Shown: positions 22,101-33,884, counted from the first letter of the stretch. The stretch is 64,000 nucleotides of DNA from Micractinium sp. NFX-FRZ (GCA_029339195.1 JAPTJF010000143.1:1-64000), one strand, 5' to 3'. The notes: generated by a model from the letters alone, not told the origin. Numbers and translations are program-made.

Positions 22101-25100
22101 CACCAACAGCCGCACCACCGCCCCAGTCAGCACGCTGGGAGCATCTGACCCTGGGTCGTCCCCCACAGCCGTCTGCTTCAGCAGCACCTCCACCGGCGCC
22201 AGCTTGCGCATGAGGGTGCGCGTGACGAAGCAGGTGCTGCAGGCGAGCGGGCAGGACGAGTGGGCAGGTGGGGCAGGGTGGGCGGTGAGGGCGGGTCGGG
22301 CAGCGTGGGCAGTCGAGCAGGAGGCAGGTGCACATCGCTGCAGCCTCTGCTGATCTGATCAGGTGTGTTTCTTCAGATGGGCTCCCTCGCACAAGCTTGA
22401 GGTGCGTTCACTGCCTGTCCCCTCCCATACACAGCGCCCCGCACTCACTTGAGGTTCCAGCTGTCGACGGCGGCATACACCTCCCGCGGGTCGGGCTCCG
22501 ACTCACCCTCATCTGCCAGGGTGAGAAGCACGGGGCAATGGTCAGTCAAAAAAGAGCTCATGTTTTCACAGCAGTGAACAGCACACTGCAGCACAGTACC
22601 AGACACGGCCCACCGGCGCTCAGCACAAAGATACTCTCAGCCTCCGTGGCACTCCCTGCTACCAACCACCAGGCCGCCCCCATCCCACGTGCTGCTCCGT
22701 GCCCCACCTTCAGTGCCGCTATCGTACTCCACCGCCTCGGCCACCACCAGGGGCTGGCCGGGGTGGAAGTGCTCCAGCCGCGCCGGTTCCCAGGCGGGCA
22801 CAAAGGAGCGCCCCGCCAGGGCCGACTCAATCTGGCCAAAGATGTTGTGGATCTGCACGGGGGAGGGGCGGTGAAAAAGGAAAGGGCGGTGCGATAAAGA
22901 TGTGGCGGCGCATTGTACCTTGTGAGGTTGGTTCGAGGCGGCAAAAGCAGAAGCGACTGGGGCGGCAGCAAGCAAAGCAGCAACCGTGCACCATACCCCC
23001 CCTGCCGCACATGCCGCTCACCACTGGTGGCATGGTTACAGGTGGGTGCCCCGATCCTGGCTGTGCCCCCTGAGGCTGCGGTGCTGCTGTCGCTGGTGCT
23101 CCAGCTGCTGCGCGGCCGGCCTTGGTGGGCTGGAAAGACGAGGCAGCTGGGTTGAGCTGCTTTGGAGCAGGTGGGCCGTCGGCGCTCAGCAGCGACTCGG
23201 GCAGCGCCGGCATGGGCGCTGCTGCAGCTGGCGGGTGTGGCGCGGGGGCTGGCGGTGCGGCATGCTGGGCGCCCTCGGGCGGCTGCCAGGCAGCCCCGGG
23301 GTGCTGGCTGAGGAAGTGATACGGAGGCGGTGCCGGTGGGAGCATGGGCACTGCCCCCGGGGCGGGGCGGGGCGGCTGGCCGGGGACAGGCCCCATGGGA
23401 TGCGGGTAGGCAGGGTGGTGGTAGCCCATGGGCACCATGTGCATGGGGCGCTGCAGGAGCATAGGGACATGGTAAAGGCAAAGGGGCAATGTCCAGAATA
23501 GTCTTGGGGGTCGGAAGAACCAGGATGCCGGCCTGATCAAAAGCCAGCAGCATGCACGCACACACTGTCATGACAGCGTCCCCCTCTCCCCCTCACAATG
23601 TGGGGGCGCGGGCCAGCGTACAGCGGGCGCATGGTGACTGCCTCACGCTGCTGCTGCACTGAGGGCATCTGTGGCTGCTGCTGGTGGGGGTGCGGTGCCG
23701 GCGCTGGCGCAGGCGGAGCCTGCTGCTGCTCAGGCAGCAAAGCCCGTGCAACCGCCTGCGCTGAGGGCTGAGCAGAGGCCCCCGGCTGGCCCTGCTGTGG
23801 CGCGGCCGCATGTGGCGGCACCGGCGCAGCTGCCTGGGGCACTGTCTGCCCCTGCAGCGGGATGAAGGCGACGGCGGTGGAGGGCACATAACCGTGGGCT
23901 GCCCCGAACTGGATCAGGGCATCTTGCGCGCCGTGCGCCTGCTGGTGCACGGAGAACAGCACGGATGACTGCAGGGGGTGGGGCGGGGGATAGTGCTTGG
24001 TGGGTTGACTGAATCAGCGAAGACTGCGGCTCGCGCCACTGGGATGCCTGAGCAGGTGGGGCGCACTAATGGGAGGCATCCAGGCGGAGCAGCAGAGGCA
24101 AGTGCGCCACCTCCCTCCTGCAGCAGAGCATCACAGACTTCAGACAGAAGCACAGACGGGCAGGTTTACCTTTTCAAGACCGGAGGCGTCCATGCTGGTG
24201 TTGATGTGCAGCGGACGGAAACTCCAGGCCACCTGGGTGATGCTGTCGCGGGACAGGCCTGCACGGGTAAGGAGAGGTGCAGGCTGGGAGCCTCAGTCAC
24301 AAAAGCCTGGGTGTGGTGAGTTAAAACGGCTGCTTCTGCAGCAGCCTCGCCCTGCAAAGCATCAACGAAGGCAAAGCAACAGCAAAACTCGCGAGCACAG
24401 CTCACCTGGGCCGTGCGGCACAGTCAGGAGGTAGTGGAAGGCGGGCGTGCCGTCAGGAAGGCGAGCAGGCATGCACCCCACCTCCATGTGAGCGGGCACC
24501 TGCCCTGCGCCAGAAGCCAGCATGCTGGCTGCAGCGGTGGTCTGCTGGCTGGCCGCCGAGGTTGCAGGCTGCATGGGCACCGGCATGGGCAGTGCAAGCC
24601 TGCTGGGCTCTGCAGCTGCCGGTGCGGCGGGCACGGCGGCTGCCATGCGTGGGCTGCAAGGCGGCAGCTGCTGAGCAGCGATGCGGGGCGAGAGGTCCTG
24701 AGCAGCCGCCGCCTGCACAGGGAAGGCAGGCGGGCCAAAACAATAGTCACACAACCTGGGTGCTGGTTATGCAGCGCATGGGCAGAGAGCGCACTACAGA
24801 GCGAGCGCCTTCCCACACTGGCGGCACCTGCCGTGGCGGGCGCCCAGCATCCAGCACCCACACACCGCCTCCCGGCCATGTGCCTGCCCACCCCATCAAC
24901 GTATTTCTCCGACCTACAACCCAACATCTTGCCCATCCAACCCCACCCACCCGCATCTTGGCGCGCAGCTTGGGCTGCACGCCGCTGGCGGGGTCTGGCT
25001 CGTCCAGTGCCACAGCAAATTTGAGGTCCACCTCCCTGCCGTGCAGCACCGTGCCGCGCAGCGCCTCTAGGGCCTTCTGCGCGTCAGCCTCCGCTCTGAA

Positions 25101-25738
25101 CTTGGCAAAGCCGAAGCGCCGGCTGGTGCCTGGAAAGGGCAAGGCAGAGTGGCAGAGGGGTGGGGAACGGTGCGTGCGGTAAGGCAGGGCAGGTGGGTGC
25201 TGCCCGCGCCATGGAGCGCTGACCGCGGCGTTGACCGGCAGCTGCTATGCAGTGGAGCATAGGGCAGCGCGCACCCTTCTTGCCAATGGCCACGCAGGAG
25301 TAGATGGGGTTGAAGGGCGCAAAGAGGGGCGCCAGGTCAGCGTCGGTCACGGTGCGGGCAAGGCTGTAGATGAAGAGCTTGCATGAAGGGCCCGCCTCGG
25401 CCCCGCCAGCGTCCAGTCCAGAGCACTCTGTTGCAGGGGGAAGAGAAGAGTATGCCGCGTTTAGCCTCATGCAAGTGCAGTCAGCAGAAGGGCGGTGTCC
25501 GCGTGCTGCAAGCAACGGCAACCCGCCGCCTGCAAGCATGCCCCGCTCCCGCCGCCGCCGCCGCCGCCGCCCCACCTGCGGAAGGCGGGCTCCAGCAGCT
25601 GCTGCCGCTGGCCTCCTCGCTCAGCGACTCGTTCTGCGAGTGGGCGTGGATGGTGGGCGCTTGAGAGGCCGCTGAGGGCGAAGAAGCGGAAGTCACTCGA
25701 GTCAGCTGTTGCGACTTGTCCCTCACCTCCGACATCAT
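19187..25738 (-). CDS. 1078-aa RRM protein with a Plus-3-like domain
   Basis: Nineteen exons give 1079 codons in frame, from the ATG at 25738 to TAG at 19187. Exon ends: 25738-25576, 25427-25275, 25129-24951, 24712-24406, 24258-24170, 23968-23597, 23450-23022, 22852-22708, 22512-22449, 22236-22095, 21917-21846, 21584-21483, 21299-21258, 21051-20893, 20745-20689, 20518-20458, 20315-20224, 20025-19652 and 19421-19187. Residues about 70-160 are an RNA-recognition motif: KLFIYSLA as RNP2 and RRFGFAKF as RNP1. A long Pro/Gln/Ala/His-rich region follows (about 165-560). Residues about 630-760 contain TRTLMRKLAPVE, GAVVRLL and AYKLRQV, resembling a Plus-3 domain. The tail is basic, with NENFASPNRK and GRIPAVRMR. 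It is probably a nuclear RNA-binding or transcription-linked factor. The RRM is firm and the Plus-3 call tentative. Confidence 0.82.
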
Positions 25739-26483
25739 CCTGTCCCCAGCCAATCCCCAGCGCTAGAGCCACTAGAGAACGCACATCGCTCCAAGACCAG
25801 AGCGACACAACTGGCGCAGTTCCAGTGAGCGGGGAGTGATGGCTTCCATGCGGCGCTTTCTACCTGCTGCAGCCCTCCATGCAGCAACCCTCAGCCTCTT
25901 ACTTGTACGAACATTTTGATATGGATAGACTCTCTTAACGATGATGGGTGGGAGTTAAATAGCCAGTGCAGTTTTCTGGGCATGCATACCTGCCGGCGGC
26001 GACTACCCAAGGGTGTACAGGGGGCGGCAGCCGCCCGCAAGGTCTCACGCTGGCGGCAACACTTTGGGTGCTGGAGATTTTGCATTAAAGCAGTCCACCT
26101 TGTCCCTGTGGCCCAACAACTGCACTTACCCTGTGACCCCAATATCGTAACCCCCACCACTGGATTAGAAATTACAATGGAAGCCGCCGTCTGTGCAGCA
26201 TATGGTACACCAGGCCTGCACTCGGAAACCAGACGTGCAAAACCTTCTATCCTGCTCATGTGCATCGGTATTGTAAACTCGCAAATGCACACACCTGACG
26301 GGAAATACGAGGAAGAGGAGCAAGGGTTAGGGTGCGCAAGGCACTGGGCTAGGGTGCGCAAGGCACTGGGGGGTGGCTGTGCAATGGCTCACATTGAGGT
26401 GGCTGGGAGCCGCTGCCAATGGGGGAGGCCCATTCTGTGGAGCTCAGCCAAAGGCGCTCACGCCTGCGTGCCGGCAGCAGGCT
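25739..26483. other. Intergenic, relatively AT-rich, no gene
   Basis: Clearly lower GC than its surroundings between about 25900 and 26310. No coding chain was found. It holds the 5' flank of the RRM gene and the 3' flank of the first ankyrin gene. Confidence 0.45.
26329..26371. repeat. Two-copy tandem repeat AGGGTGCGCAAGGCACTGGG
   Basis: The 20-base unit occurs twice with one or two bases between copies. Confidence 0.85.
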
Positions 26484-27296
26484 TTAGCCAGCTGACAGCG
26501 CCAGAATGCGCCACACCAGGGGCATGGGGAGAGAGGTCAGGCACCGCTGGGCACGCGCCAGGCACAGCGCAGCCGTGCACATCCGCTGCTGCTCTGCCGG
26601 CAGCAGATGCTGCATCAGCCGCGCTGCCTCGCTGGCTGAGCGCTCCAGCGCGGCAGGCAACGCGTCACCCAGGCCGGCGCACGGAGCCGGCACCAGGGCC
26701 CACTCTTCGGCTGTCAGAGCCTTACGGCTGGCCAGGATGGCGTAGAGCGGCTGTACATTGCCATCTGCCCTGGAGAGTGCGGCCAGCACCTCAGCTGCAG
26801 GCGGCAGCCTGCCCTCTGCCAGCAGGCAGCGAGCTGCAGCCATGTTTGTGTAGCTGAGCGCCACACCCAGCGGAGTCTCCTGGCTGGAATCCTTTACAAA
26901 GGCTGCCTCTGGGGCTGCCTGCACCAGCAGCCGGATCAGCTCCGTTGGGCACTGCAGTTTCAAGGCTGCCATGTGGAGCGGTGTGAAGCCGAGGGCTCCG
27001 CCGGCACGCGGGTCTGCGCCAGCTGCCAGCAGCAGGGCCGCAGCCTCCGTTTGGCAGCCCACGACAGCAAAGTGCAAGGGAGTGAACAGCCCACTGTTAA
27101 GTGTGTTCACGCTCGCCCCTGCTGCAAGCAGCATGGCCATGCATTCAGCAGAGCCTGCTGTATGCGCCAGGAGGTGCAGGGCTGTGAAGCCCCTACGCCC
27201 CGCATTGGCGTCTGCCCCAGCTGCCAGGCAGGCTTCCATGCGTGCCGCATCCAAGTTGCAGGCAGCGGCGAACAGCTCCTCGTTCAAGCTGGCCAT
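26484..27296 (-). CDS. Ankyrin-repeat protein 1, C-terminal module shared by four paralogues
   Basis: Single-exon gene of 270 codons plus stop; the ATG at 27296 starts MASLNEEL. Four to five ankyrin repeats fill residues about 5-165, with TALHLLAH, TPLHFAV, TPLHMAAL and TPLGVAL as repeat starts and AxLLAAGA helices. Residues about 175-270 are the module shared with the other three ankyrin genes here: QPLYAxLAxR, LTAEEW, a CAGLGxALP helix, TAALCLARAQR and the end LPMPLVWRILALS. Ankyrin repeats bind proteins, and the end resembles a short F-box-like helix, so an adaptor role is possible but unproven. Single-exon structure is unusual among its intron-rich neighbours. Confidence 0.85.
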   Translation of the reverse strand: MASLNEELFAAACNLDAARMEACLAAGADANAGRRGFTALHLLAHTAGSAECMAMLLAAGASVNTLNSGLFTPLHFAVVGCQTEAAALLLAAGADPRAGGALGFTPLHMAALKLQCPTELIRLLVQAAPEAAFVKDSSQETPLGVALSYTNMAAARCLLAEGRLPPAAEVLAALSRADGNVQPLYAILASRKALTAEEWALVPAPCAGLGDALPAALERSASEAARLMQHLLPAEQQRMCTAALCLARAQRCLTSLPMPLVWRILALSAG

Positions 27297-28096
27297 GGGA
27301 CACGTATGCAGCGGGCTTCGGCAGTAAACGCTGCAGGGGGGCGGCAGGAGATCCCATGCGTGGGCTGAGCGGCAAGCAAGCGCTCGGGCGGCAGACGGCA
27401 GGCGGCGAGGGGTGGGACTCCCAGTCCGGGACTGACGGTCCCCTGTGGCACTGCTGCAGCGCCCTGATGCCCTAGATTTGTTCTCGACTGCCTTGGCATC
27501 TGCCAAGCCCTTCCTGGCACATCCAAGGCATCCGCCTCACCTCCGCTGCGTCTCTCGGAGCCCTCACAACCGGCTCGGTAGCTCTGCTGCGTCTTCAGCA
27601 GCGGTGTGCACCAGCACTACAATTAGTTCGCTGCTTTGCAGACAATCACATGAACCAGAGACCCCCATCTGCTAAGAGGCACGTGGCAGCGGCGGTGTGC
27701 ACCGTCAGCAGCTGCACAGCAGCCTGAGGGAGGGCCAGCACATCTGATCCACCAACCACCTGATTCCCTCCTCAGCTTACGTGGATAATGCGTCTGGCTA
27801 GGTAATTTATTACAGAACAACAAGGCATACCACATGAGGAGAGCTCGGTGCCAGACAGATGGCTGGCACTGGCAGCGGGCTGGTTGCGAGGCGGTGTGAT
27901 GTGAGGGGTGAAGGATGGCATGCACAGGCAGAGGCATGATTACATGGGTGCACTTGGGAATTGTGACCGCTTCAAGATCCGAGGTTGACAGGTGTGCGGA
28001 AGGGCGGGCGGCATGTGTAAGAGGAGGAGGGGCAGCGGAGGGGTGGGCACTAAAAGAGGTGGTGAAGGAAAGCCCTACTGGGACCGGCAGCAGGCC
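27297..28096. other. Intergenic, no gene
   Basis: Separates two same-strand ankyrin genes. No coding chain. It contains the poly(A) signal candidate at 27940. Confidence 0.5.
27940..27944 (-). other. UGUAA poly(A) signal candidate (minus)
   Basis: TTACA on the plus strand, 153 bp past the stop of ankyrin gene 2. Confidence 0.45.
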
Positions 28097-28933
28097 TCAG
28101 GCAGCCACCAGTGATAGGATATGCCAGAGAATGGGGGACGGCAGCGCAGCTCCAGACCGCCTCTGGGCGCGCCCCAGGCAGAGGGCAGCGGTGCGCAAAC
28201 GCTCTCGCCTGGCTTGGGGCAGGCGCCGCACCAGCTGGGCTGCCTCGTCTGCCGAGCGCTTCATCACTGTGGGCAGGGCATAGTGTAGCTCTGGGCACAG
28301 GTGTGGCACCTGCCCCCACTCCTCGGCTGTCAGCGGCTGGCGGCTGACCAGGGTGGCGTACAGGGGCTGCAGGCATTCTTCGGAATGGAGCAGGCTTTTT
28401 AGCACCTCGTTCGTGGGTGGCAGCGGGCCCTCCTGAAGCAGGCAGCGTGCCTCTTTCAGGTGCCGGGAGAGCAGCGCCAGGTCCAGTGGGGTTCTGCCGG
28501 CGCTGTCCTTGGACAAGGCTGCTTCTGGGGCTGCCTGCAGCAGCAGCGATATGACAGCCGCACTGGCCTCAGGATGTCCGGCGGCGAAGTGAAGCGCTAA
28601 CTGGCAGCCGCAATTGTCAGATGCTGGGGTGCGTGCCAGGGGGTCGGCCCCGTGCTCCAGCAGCACTGCCACACACTCAATGTGGCCGAACAGTGCTGCC
28701 CGGTGCAAGTGCTCGAGTCGATAGCCCTCCCAGGCTGCGTTGGCGTCTGCCCCTGCTGCCAGCAGCTCAGCAGCGCACTGCCAGCGCCCACTGTTGATCG
28801 CAGAGTGCAGGGGCGTGTAGCCTTCAATTCCGCTTGCGTTGAGATCGGCCCCTGCGGCCAGGCAGGCCTTTACACGTGCCACGTCTCCAGTGCAGACAGC
28901 TGTATACAGCGGATACGGGTCCCGAGTCGCCAT
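28097..28933 (-). CDS. Ankyrin-repeat protein 2
   Basis: Single-exon gene of 278 codons plus stop, ATG at 28933 (MATRDPYPLY). Ankyrin repeats occupy residues about 5-170, with TPLHSAI, LALHFAA and TPLDLAL starts and LLAAGADAN turns. The third repeat is degenerate (LEHLHRAALFG). The C-terminal module matches the paralogues: QPLYATLVSRQ, LTAEEW, AALCLGRAQRR and LPSPILWHILSLV. It lies 800 bp from ankyrin gene 1 in the same orientation, consistent with local tandem duplication followed by strong divergence. Function unknown. Confidence 0.85.
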   Translation of the reverse strand: MATRDPYPLYTAVCTGDVARVKACLAAGADLNASGIEGYTPLHSAINSGRWQCAAELLAAGADANAAWEGYRLEHLHRAALFGHIECVAVLLEHGADPLARTPASDNCGCQLALHFAAGHPEASAAVISLLLQAAPEAALSKDSAGRTPLDLALLSRHLKEARCLLQEGPLPPTNEVLKSLLHSEECLQPLYATLVSRQPLTAEEWGQVPHLCPELHYALPTVMKRSADEAAQLVRRLPQARRERLRTAALCLGRAQRRSGAALPSPILWHILSLVAA

Positions 28934-30136
28934 GGTAAGTGTGCCTGGAATGCCAGATGGCATGGGGCGGCAGGAAGACACAGAGGCAGCGCTTGGTGGG
29001 CGGCGTGAGCACGGAGGGAGGGGCGGGCGCCGCGAAGCGGGGGCGCTGGGCGCGCCCAGCCGTGGCCGCAGCCCTCCAAGGTTCGTTTCCACTGTCCTGC
29101 CACCCGCCACAGCACACCAGGTGCCCACCTTGGCCCATCCTGCGCCTGTGCGCCCCTGGCGAACCCACCTGCTCAACTCCCTCGGCTGCCGACGACTCTC
29201 TCGGCTGATGACGATGCCACCCATGCGACTGCTCACTCTGCTGTGGTGACAGGTGAGAGAATACAAGCGAAGCAAGCCGTGCTGTGACCTGGCGGCAGCG
29301 CCGCTGTCCCCGCCGCCACAGCAGCACGCATTTTACATTTAAGCATGGCATGGGACGAGTCCTGCCTGGGATTTACTTGTACCCAATGGGGTGGATGTGT
29401 AAGCAACATCGCACCTCAGGCTGAGCCTCGAAGCAGGAGAGACGACAATTACGGCGGCTAGCACTCCACCACGGTGGGAGCGCCAGGGTTTGCGGCTCTG
29501 ACATGCAGCCCCTCATTGGCATGAAACAAGGGTCCCATGTGCTGGTATCGATTGCGGATGTAACGCTACTGAGACATCTATTGTCTCACAAATTGTGCTG
29601 TGGAGAGAGAGAGAGGTGTGGTAATTTTGGCGCCCGCTGACCTGGCAAGTGCTTCCCTGCCATGCGTGGAAAAAAGCTTAAACTAGGCAGCCTGTCCAAT
29701 TGCTCCCGATCACGACCCCAACGCGCCCCAAAAGCGCCCATTGAAAATAAATTGCCGCAGCATGCAAACCGCGGGCGTCAAGTTGTGAAATCCCCCCGCC
29801 CCTCGTCCCATCTCCTAGCGAGGATACCGCGTGCACAAGCTATTTGAGCTGGCAAGACCGCACGTTGGTGAGACCGGGTCCGCAGCGCCAAACGCCCCCC
29901 CGCCAGCGGCACCATCACCGCACTCAGCACACGCAATGCTCATGGTGGCCCGAGGCGGGGCCGCCGCCCGCCGGTGCCTCACGCGGCAGCTTCGGGCACA
30001 TGCAGCTGCTGCCGCCGCCTTTGCTGCCGCCGCTGCCAGTCCGCTGCCGCCACTGCCTCATCGAAGCCGCCAGCACCTCCCCACTCGTCCCCTGCAGCCC
30101 ACCCCGCGCCTTGGCACCCTAAATCCCAACGGCAGC
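28934..30136. other. Intergenic, 1.2 kb, no firm gene
   Basis: Divergent space between ankyrin gene 2 (-) and SERF (+). An open frame from the ATG at 29936 continues in frame into the SERF ATG (see findings). Otherwise nothing was recognised. Confidence 0.45.
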
Positions 30137-30601
30137 ATGACTCGTGGCAACCAGCGGGAGGAGGCGCGCGCCAGGAACCTCAAGAAGGCGGCAGGCAAGG
30201 TGCGGCCCTGCCCACAACTGCCGGTTGGGGCGGCAGCAAGCATTTACCCCCGTTCCGGCGTGCAGCTGTGGGACAAGCGGGGCTGTGTGCAAGACAAAGC
30301 AGGCAGCAGAAGCTGCTTGCTTGCAGCGCGCACACTTCAAGCATCTTGTGTCACCGGCGGTCTGCGCACCGCTCGCCGGTCTGAGGTGGCCAGCACTCCA
30401 CAGCCTGCGCCCTGCGGGCGCCCATCATTCAATCACTTCTAACTTGTCTCTATATCATCACGCCCATCATGGGTGCAGGGCACTGCCAGCAAGGACAACC
30501 CCGATGGCCTGACCCCCGCCCAGCGCAAGGAGCGGGACGCAAAAGCGCTGCAGGAGAAGGCGGCTAAGAAGGCGGCCCAGGCAGAGGCAGGCAAGAAGTA
30601 G
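30137..30601 (+). CDS. SERF: SERF / 4F5 family small protein
   Basis: Two exons, 30137-30199 and 30479-30601, encode 61 aa. The start MTRGNQREEARARNLKKAA is the hallmark N-terminus of the 4F5/SERF family (usually MTRGNQRexAR.kN.KK), and 61 residues is the usual length. The second exon reads LTPAQRKERDAKAL followed by a Lys/Ala/Gln-rich helix ending AGKK. SERF proteins are small, charged and largely disordered; in animals they promote amyloid nucleation and bind RNA. The start at 30137 is chosen by family homology, although the frame stays open upstream. Confidence 0.93.
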
Positions 30602-32070
30602 AAGCGTGGCGCTTGCGCAGCTGGAGCGGCCACAGGGTGCGCCCTTTGGCGTCCCAGCCCTCTGGCGACAACAACGGCTGACGCGGCAGCGCAGGCAGGC
30701 AACAAGTAATGAAAGTTCGGCTCCGGTCAGGCAGCCGGCGTGCCGCAGCTCGCCCGGCTGTGCGCCAGTGAGCAGCAGCTAGCGCAGGTTCAAACATGCA
30801 GCCAGCGCACGCAGCAGCTGGCACCCTGGTGCTTGCTGGCGCACAGCAGAGGCGGCAGCCGCGTCCAAACATGATGGCATTTACCACCCCAACCACAATG
30901 AATGAATGTCCCATTGTCCCAGCCTGCCTGTCTCTTCCCAACCTGACCCCACCGCTGCTCTATGGTGCTCTCCATGTTTGCACCTATCCAGCTCTCCCCC
31001 CCCCTCCTCCCCCTTTTGATCCTCGACAAAGCTGTGGCATCACACCGATTTTGTGTTCTGCCCCCCCTGCTGAAATCTCTGTAATGTACAGTGCCCACAC
31101 CCTGCAGGGAGGCGTGCACGCAAGGGGTGCAAGCATGCAGGGAGGAGTGCAAGGAGGGCCCCTGGCATTGCTGCACCGGCATACTGTGCAGAATTTAGGC
31201 AGGCAGGCAGGGCAGGAGTGATGGGCAGGCAGGAGGGTAAGCAAATGGGTAGCAAGCAAAGGGGTGCAGCGAGCATTCTGAGAGGCAGATGCTGCCAGCA
31301 GGCGCTGCATGTTGCGGGGAGAAGAGCAGCCGGCTCATTACTTCACACCGCCAGCATTGAGTGCGGCAAGCAGGCGCACGAGAGATATTCGATGGTGGGA
31401 GGCAGTGGGCCATTCTTACAAGCCTCTCTCAGCTTGGGCACTGGCAGGTGCCGCTGTCGCTGCCACTGCTGCTGCTGCTGTCGCTGCTCAGGCAGTGGGA
31501 GACGCATGCCTCATGCTCAGCGTGGCGGGGCAGCGAAGAGCTGGCAAGGGAGTAAAGTTTTGTGGGTGCTTGAGCTAGGATGCTGGCAGGCAGGCAGGAG
31601 TGCATGCTGGGTGCCTGACGTGCGAGCTGGAATGCACCAGGCTACTTGACCCATGAAGAGCAGCTACTACGGAACACGCGTGCTTACGCATGCCGCCCCT
31701 CGTTGACTGGGTGCTCAACATCCTCCGATTTGCCTTACACCTTGTACAGTCTTCCAAGTCTTGTCAACAACCATCTGTGCATGCAGTACAATCAACGTAT
31801 TTCTCAGAGCATTGCTGCCAGCAGCAGATGCCTCCCCAGTGCTCTCTTCTCACTCTGCCCCACTGCCGCGGCGGCGGCCTGGAAACCGGCTGCCGCCGTC
31901 GCGTGAGCGCCCGCTGGCAGGCCTGTTCCACCCCCAGCCGGCCGCTGTTTGCTCCTCCGCCTCCCGCCTGCGGGCGGGGCGGGGCGGAGGGCGGCTGCAG
32001 CGGCGTCGGTGCACCTGCTTAGTGGCCGGCAGTGCCAGGGTGGCACGCCAGCTCAGCGGTGGGTTGCAAT
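30602..32070. other. 1.5 kb between convergent genes, no gene
   Basis: Lies between the 3' ends of SERF (+) and the 163-aa membrane protein gene (-). It holds pyrimidine-rich runs (about 30990-31015), short GCAGG-type repeats and a CTG tract near 31463-31483. Open frames lack domains and splice logic. Confidence 0.5.
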
Positions 32071-33884
32071 TTACTCCCCCCAGAACTGCCACCAGGGCTT
32101 GAGCTTGTAGGAGCGGCGCGGCTCCTCAGCAGCCAGCCGCCTGCAGCGCACGTGGGTGGAAGGAAGACACATGTAAGCAAGGGTGTGGGTGTATCGGGCT
32201 CGGGTGAGACAGCCCCTGCCTTGTTGTTGGGCAGTCATAAGGCTGCTGCGCATCGCCAGGGTGCCCGCCCGCCACATCACCTGCAGCAGGCTGGGGCAGC
32301 CAGGCAGCGTCAGAGCAGCAGCGGGTAGCGCTCTACGTCTCGGTACAAGTCCAGCACCCACAGCCGCAGTTTGGTGTGCCGCCGCCTGCACCAAGCCCGG
32401 CGCGGCAGCAGCAGCAGCAGCGTAGCGTGTCTGCCGGGCCGGCGCCAGGCGGGAAGAGCATGATGGCGCTGTTAACCCCCGCAGGCAGCCGACTCCCCTG
32501 GACTGACCCTCACCCGCAGCAGCAGTCAGGCAGAGAAAACCTTCAATACAAGGTTTGCGGGCGGAGGTGACGCCCCTGCCCGGCAGTACCGTACCACAAC
32601 GTACTGCGTGCATTGCATATGCCCCAAGCAGGCACAGACAAGGCAAAACCCAAGGCACAGCCTGTGTCCCTACTACCAACCTGGTGCGCTGCTCCGTGGT
32701 CTCCACCGCACGGCGCGCTTTGCCCGTTGCGTCCTTCACCGCCTCCTTGGTGACGTCAGCAGCCGCTGAAGTGGCAGAGCGGGTCACGGCGGCCGCATGC
32801 TGCGCCTTGCCACCGATGTCGTGCACCGTGTCCACCGCTGTCTCCACGGCGTCGGTCACCTGCAGGGGCGGCGGCAGCTGGTGGTCGGGCGTGCTGGGGA
32901 GGGCAGGAGGGTCAGCAACGGCAGGGTATCAGCAGCGCTCTCCACGTGGGCATGTGCCACCTGCGGGGGCGGCTGCAGCTGGGGGGCAGGAGGGTCGTGA
33001 AGTCGGAGGGTCAGCAATGGCAGGGTGCCAACAGCGTTCTCCACGGCAACGGACACCTGCAGGGGCGGCCGCAGCTGGGCAGGGGAGGAAACAATGAGGG
33101 GTCCAGGGTTACCGAGGCCCACTTCCCCGTATGCACCCCACTCTCACAGACGTCAAACAACTGCCGAGGGCACGCGAGCGACGCAGAGCACACATACGGT
33201 CCCCTCCTCCTCTTCTTGTGCGCTGCTCCGCCTGCAAGCACACATGCGGTCCCCCCCTCTCCCCTACCTCCCAGCCACCCCCCCGCCATCCACAGGGCAA
33301 GCCCGCTCACCTTGTCTTTCACGCGGCGCACCGTCTCCTTGCGCACAGTTTCGTCCTTGATCAGCGGAGCCCCGGCGGTCATCAGCCAGCCCGCCAGCAC
33401 CAGGCCGCCTGCCAGCGCAGCAAAGCGCACGACGCCAGCCAGCTTTGCCTGGAGGGGGGAGGCAGTTGGGATGGATTGGGCAAGTCAGGGACAGAGCCTG
33501 ACGGCGCAGCAAAGCGGGCAAAGCACAGCCAGCTGGATCTCAGGGCAGGAGAGGGACGGAGCGATGGAGGGCAGGAGAGGACAGCGAGGTGTCGAGCATC
33601 GCACGAGCTGCACCCAGTGCGTGCAAAGCGTGGCAGCCTGCTCTAAAGGTTTCGGCGCCCAAGGGCCACCTCCTGCCCAGCCGAGCCTCACCTTGATGCC
33701 GCCCTGCCCTCCGCCCCCGCAGTGCTGGTGCCTGTGAGTCAAGAGAGGGCGGGGAGTGAGCAAACCATGGGGGGCAATGGGGGCAACAGCAAACTTATGA
33801 GGAAAGAGGGCCTCCCAACCCCATCTGCTCTTCTAGTGCCCGCAAAGCTTGCCGTTGTGCAGCCCCTGCCCCAGCTCCAGCCAT
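32071..33884 (-). CDS. 163-aa single-pass membrane protein with LEA-like helix
   Basis: Five exons keep phase: 33884-33820, 33731-33692, 33448-33311, 32859-32681 and 32140-32071. The ATG at 33884 lies 2 bp after the stop of the septin gene on the same strand. Residues 1-22 form a charged helix (AQRQALRALEEQM), followed by a Gly-rich linker. One membrane helix follows (VVRFAALAGGLVLAGWLMTAG), then a long amphipathic Ala/Lys/Glu/Val helix of VxxAVxxAxDxV pattern, like LEA or perilipin-type repeats, and an aromatic end PWWQFWGE. No family name is certain. Exons 3-5 are well supported; the first two are inferred from phase and splice sites. The intron before exon 4 has two echoes. Confidence 0.68.
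32855..33090 (-). repeat. Junction echo: three copies of the exon 4 acceptor (163-aa gene)
   Basis: The real acceptor reads CCTGCAG|GTGACCGACGCCGTGGAGA (plus CTGCAG at 32860). Echoes lie at 32961 (CCGCAG|GTGGCA...CACGTGGAGAGCGC) and 33057 (CTGCAG|GTGTCCGTTGCCGTGGAGA). Offsets are 101 and 96 bp. All three keep AG and a GCCGCC/CAGCTG block upstream. Confidence 0.87.

Noticed and set aside
22558..23571. 337-codon minus-strand open frame
   Set aside because: Out of frame with the RRM/Plus-3 gene exons there, which join in phase over 19 exons.
25683..25734. Possible short intron in the first exon of the RRM gene
   Set aside because: Reading straight through keeps phase with the next exon, and the intron would be only about 55 bp.
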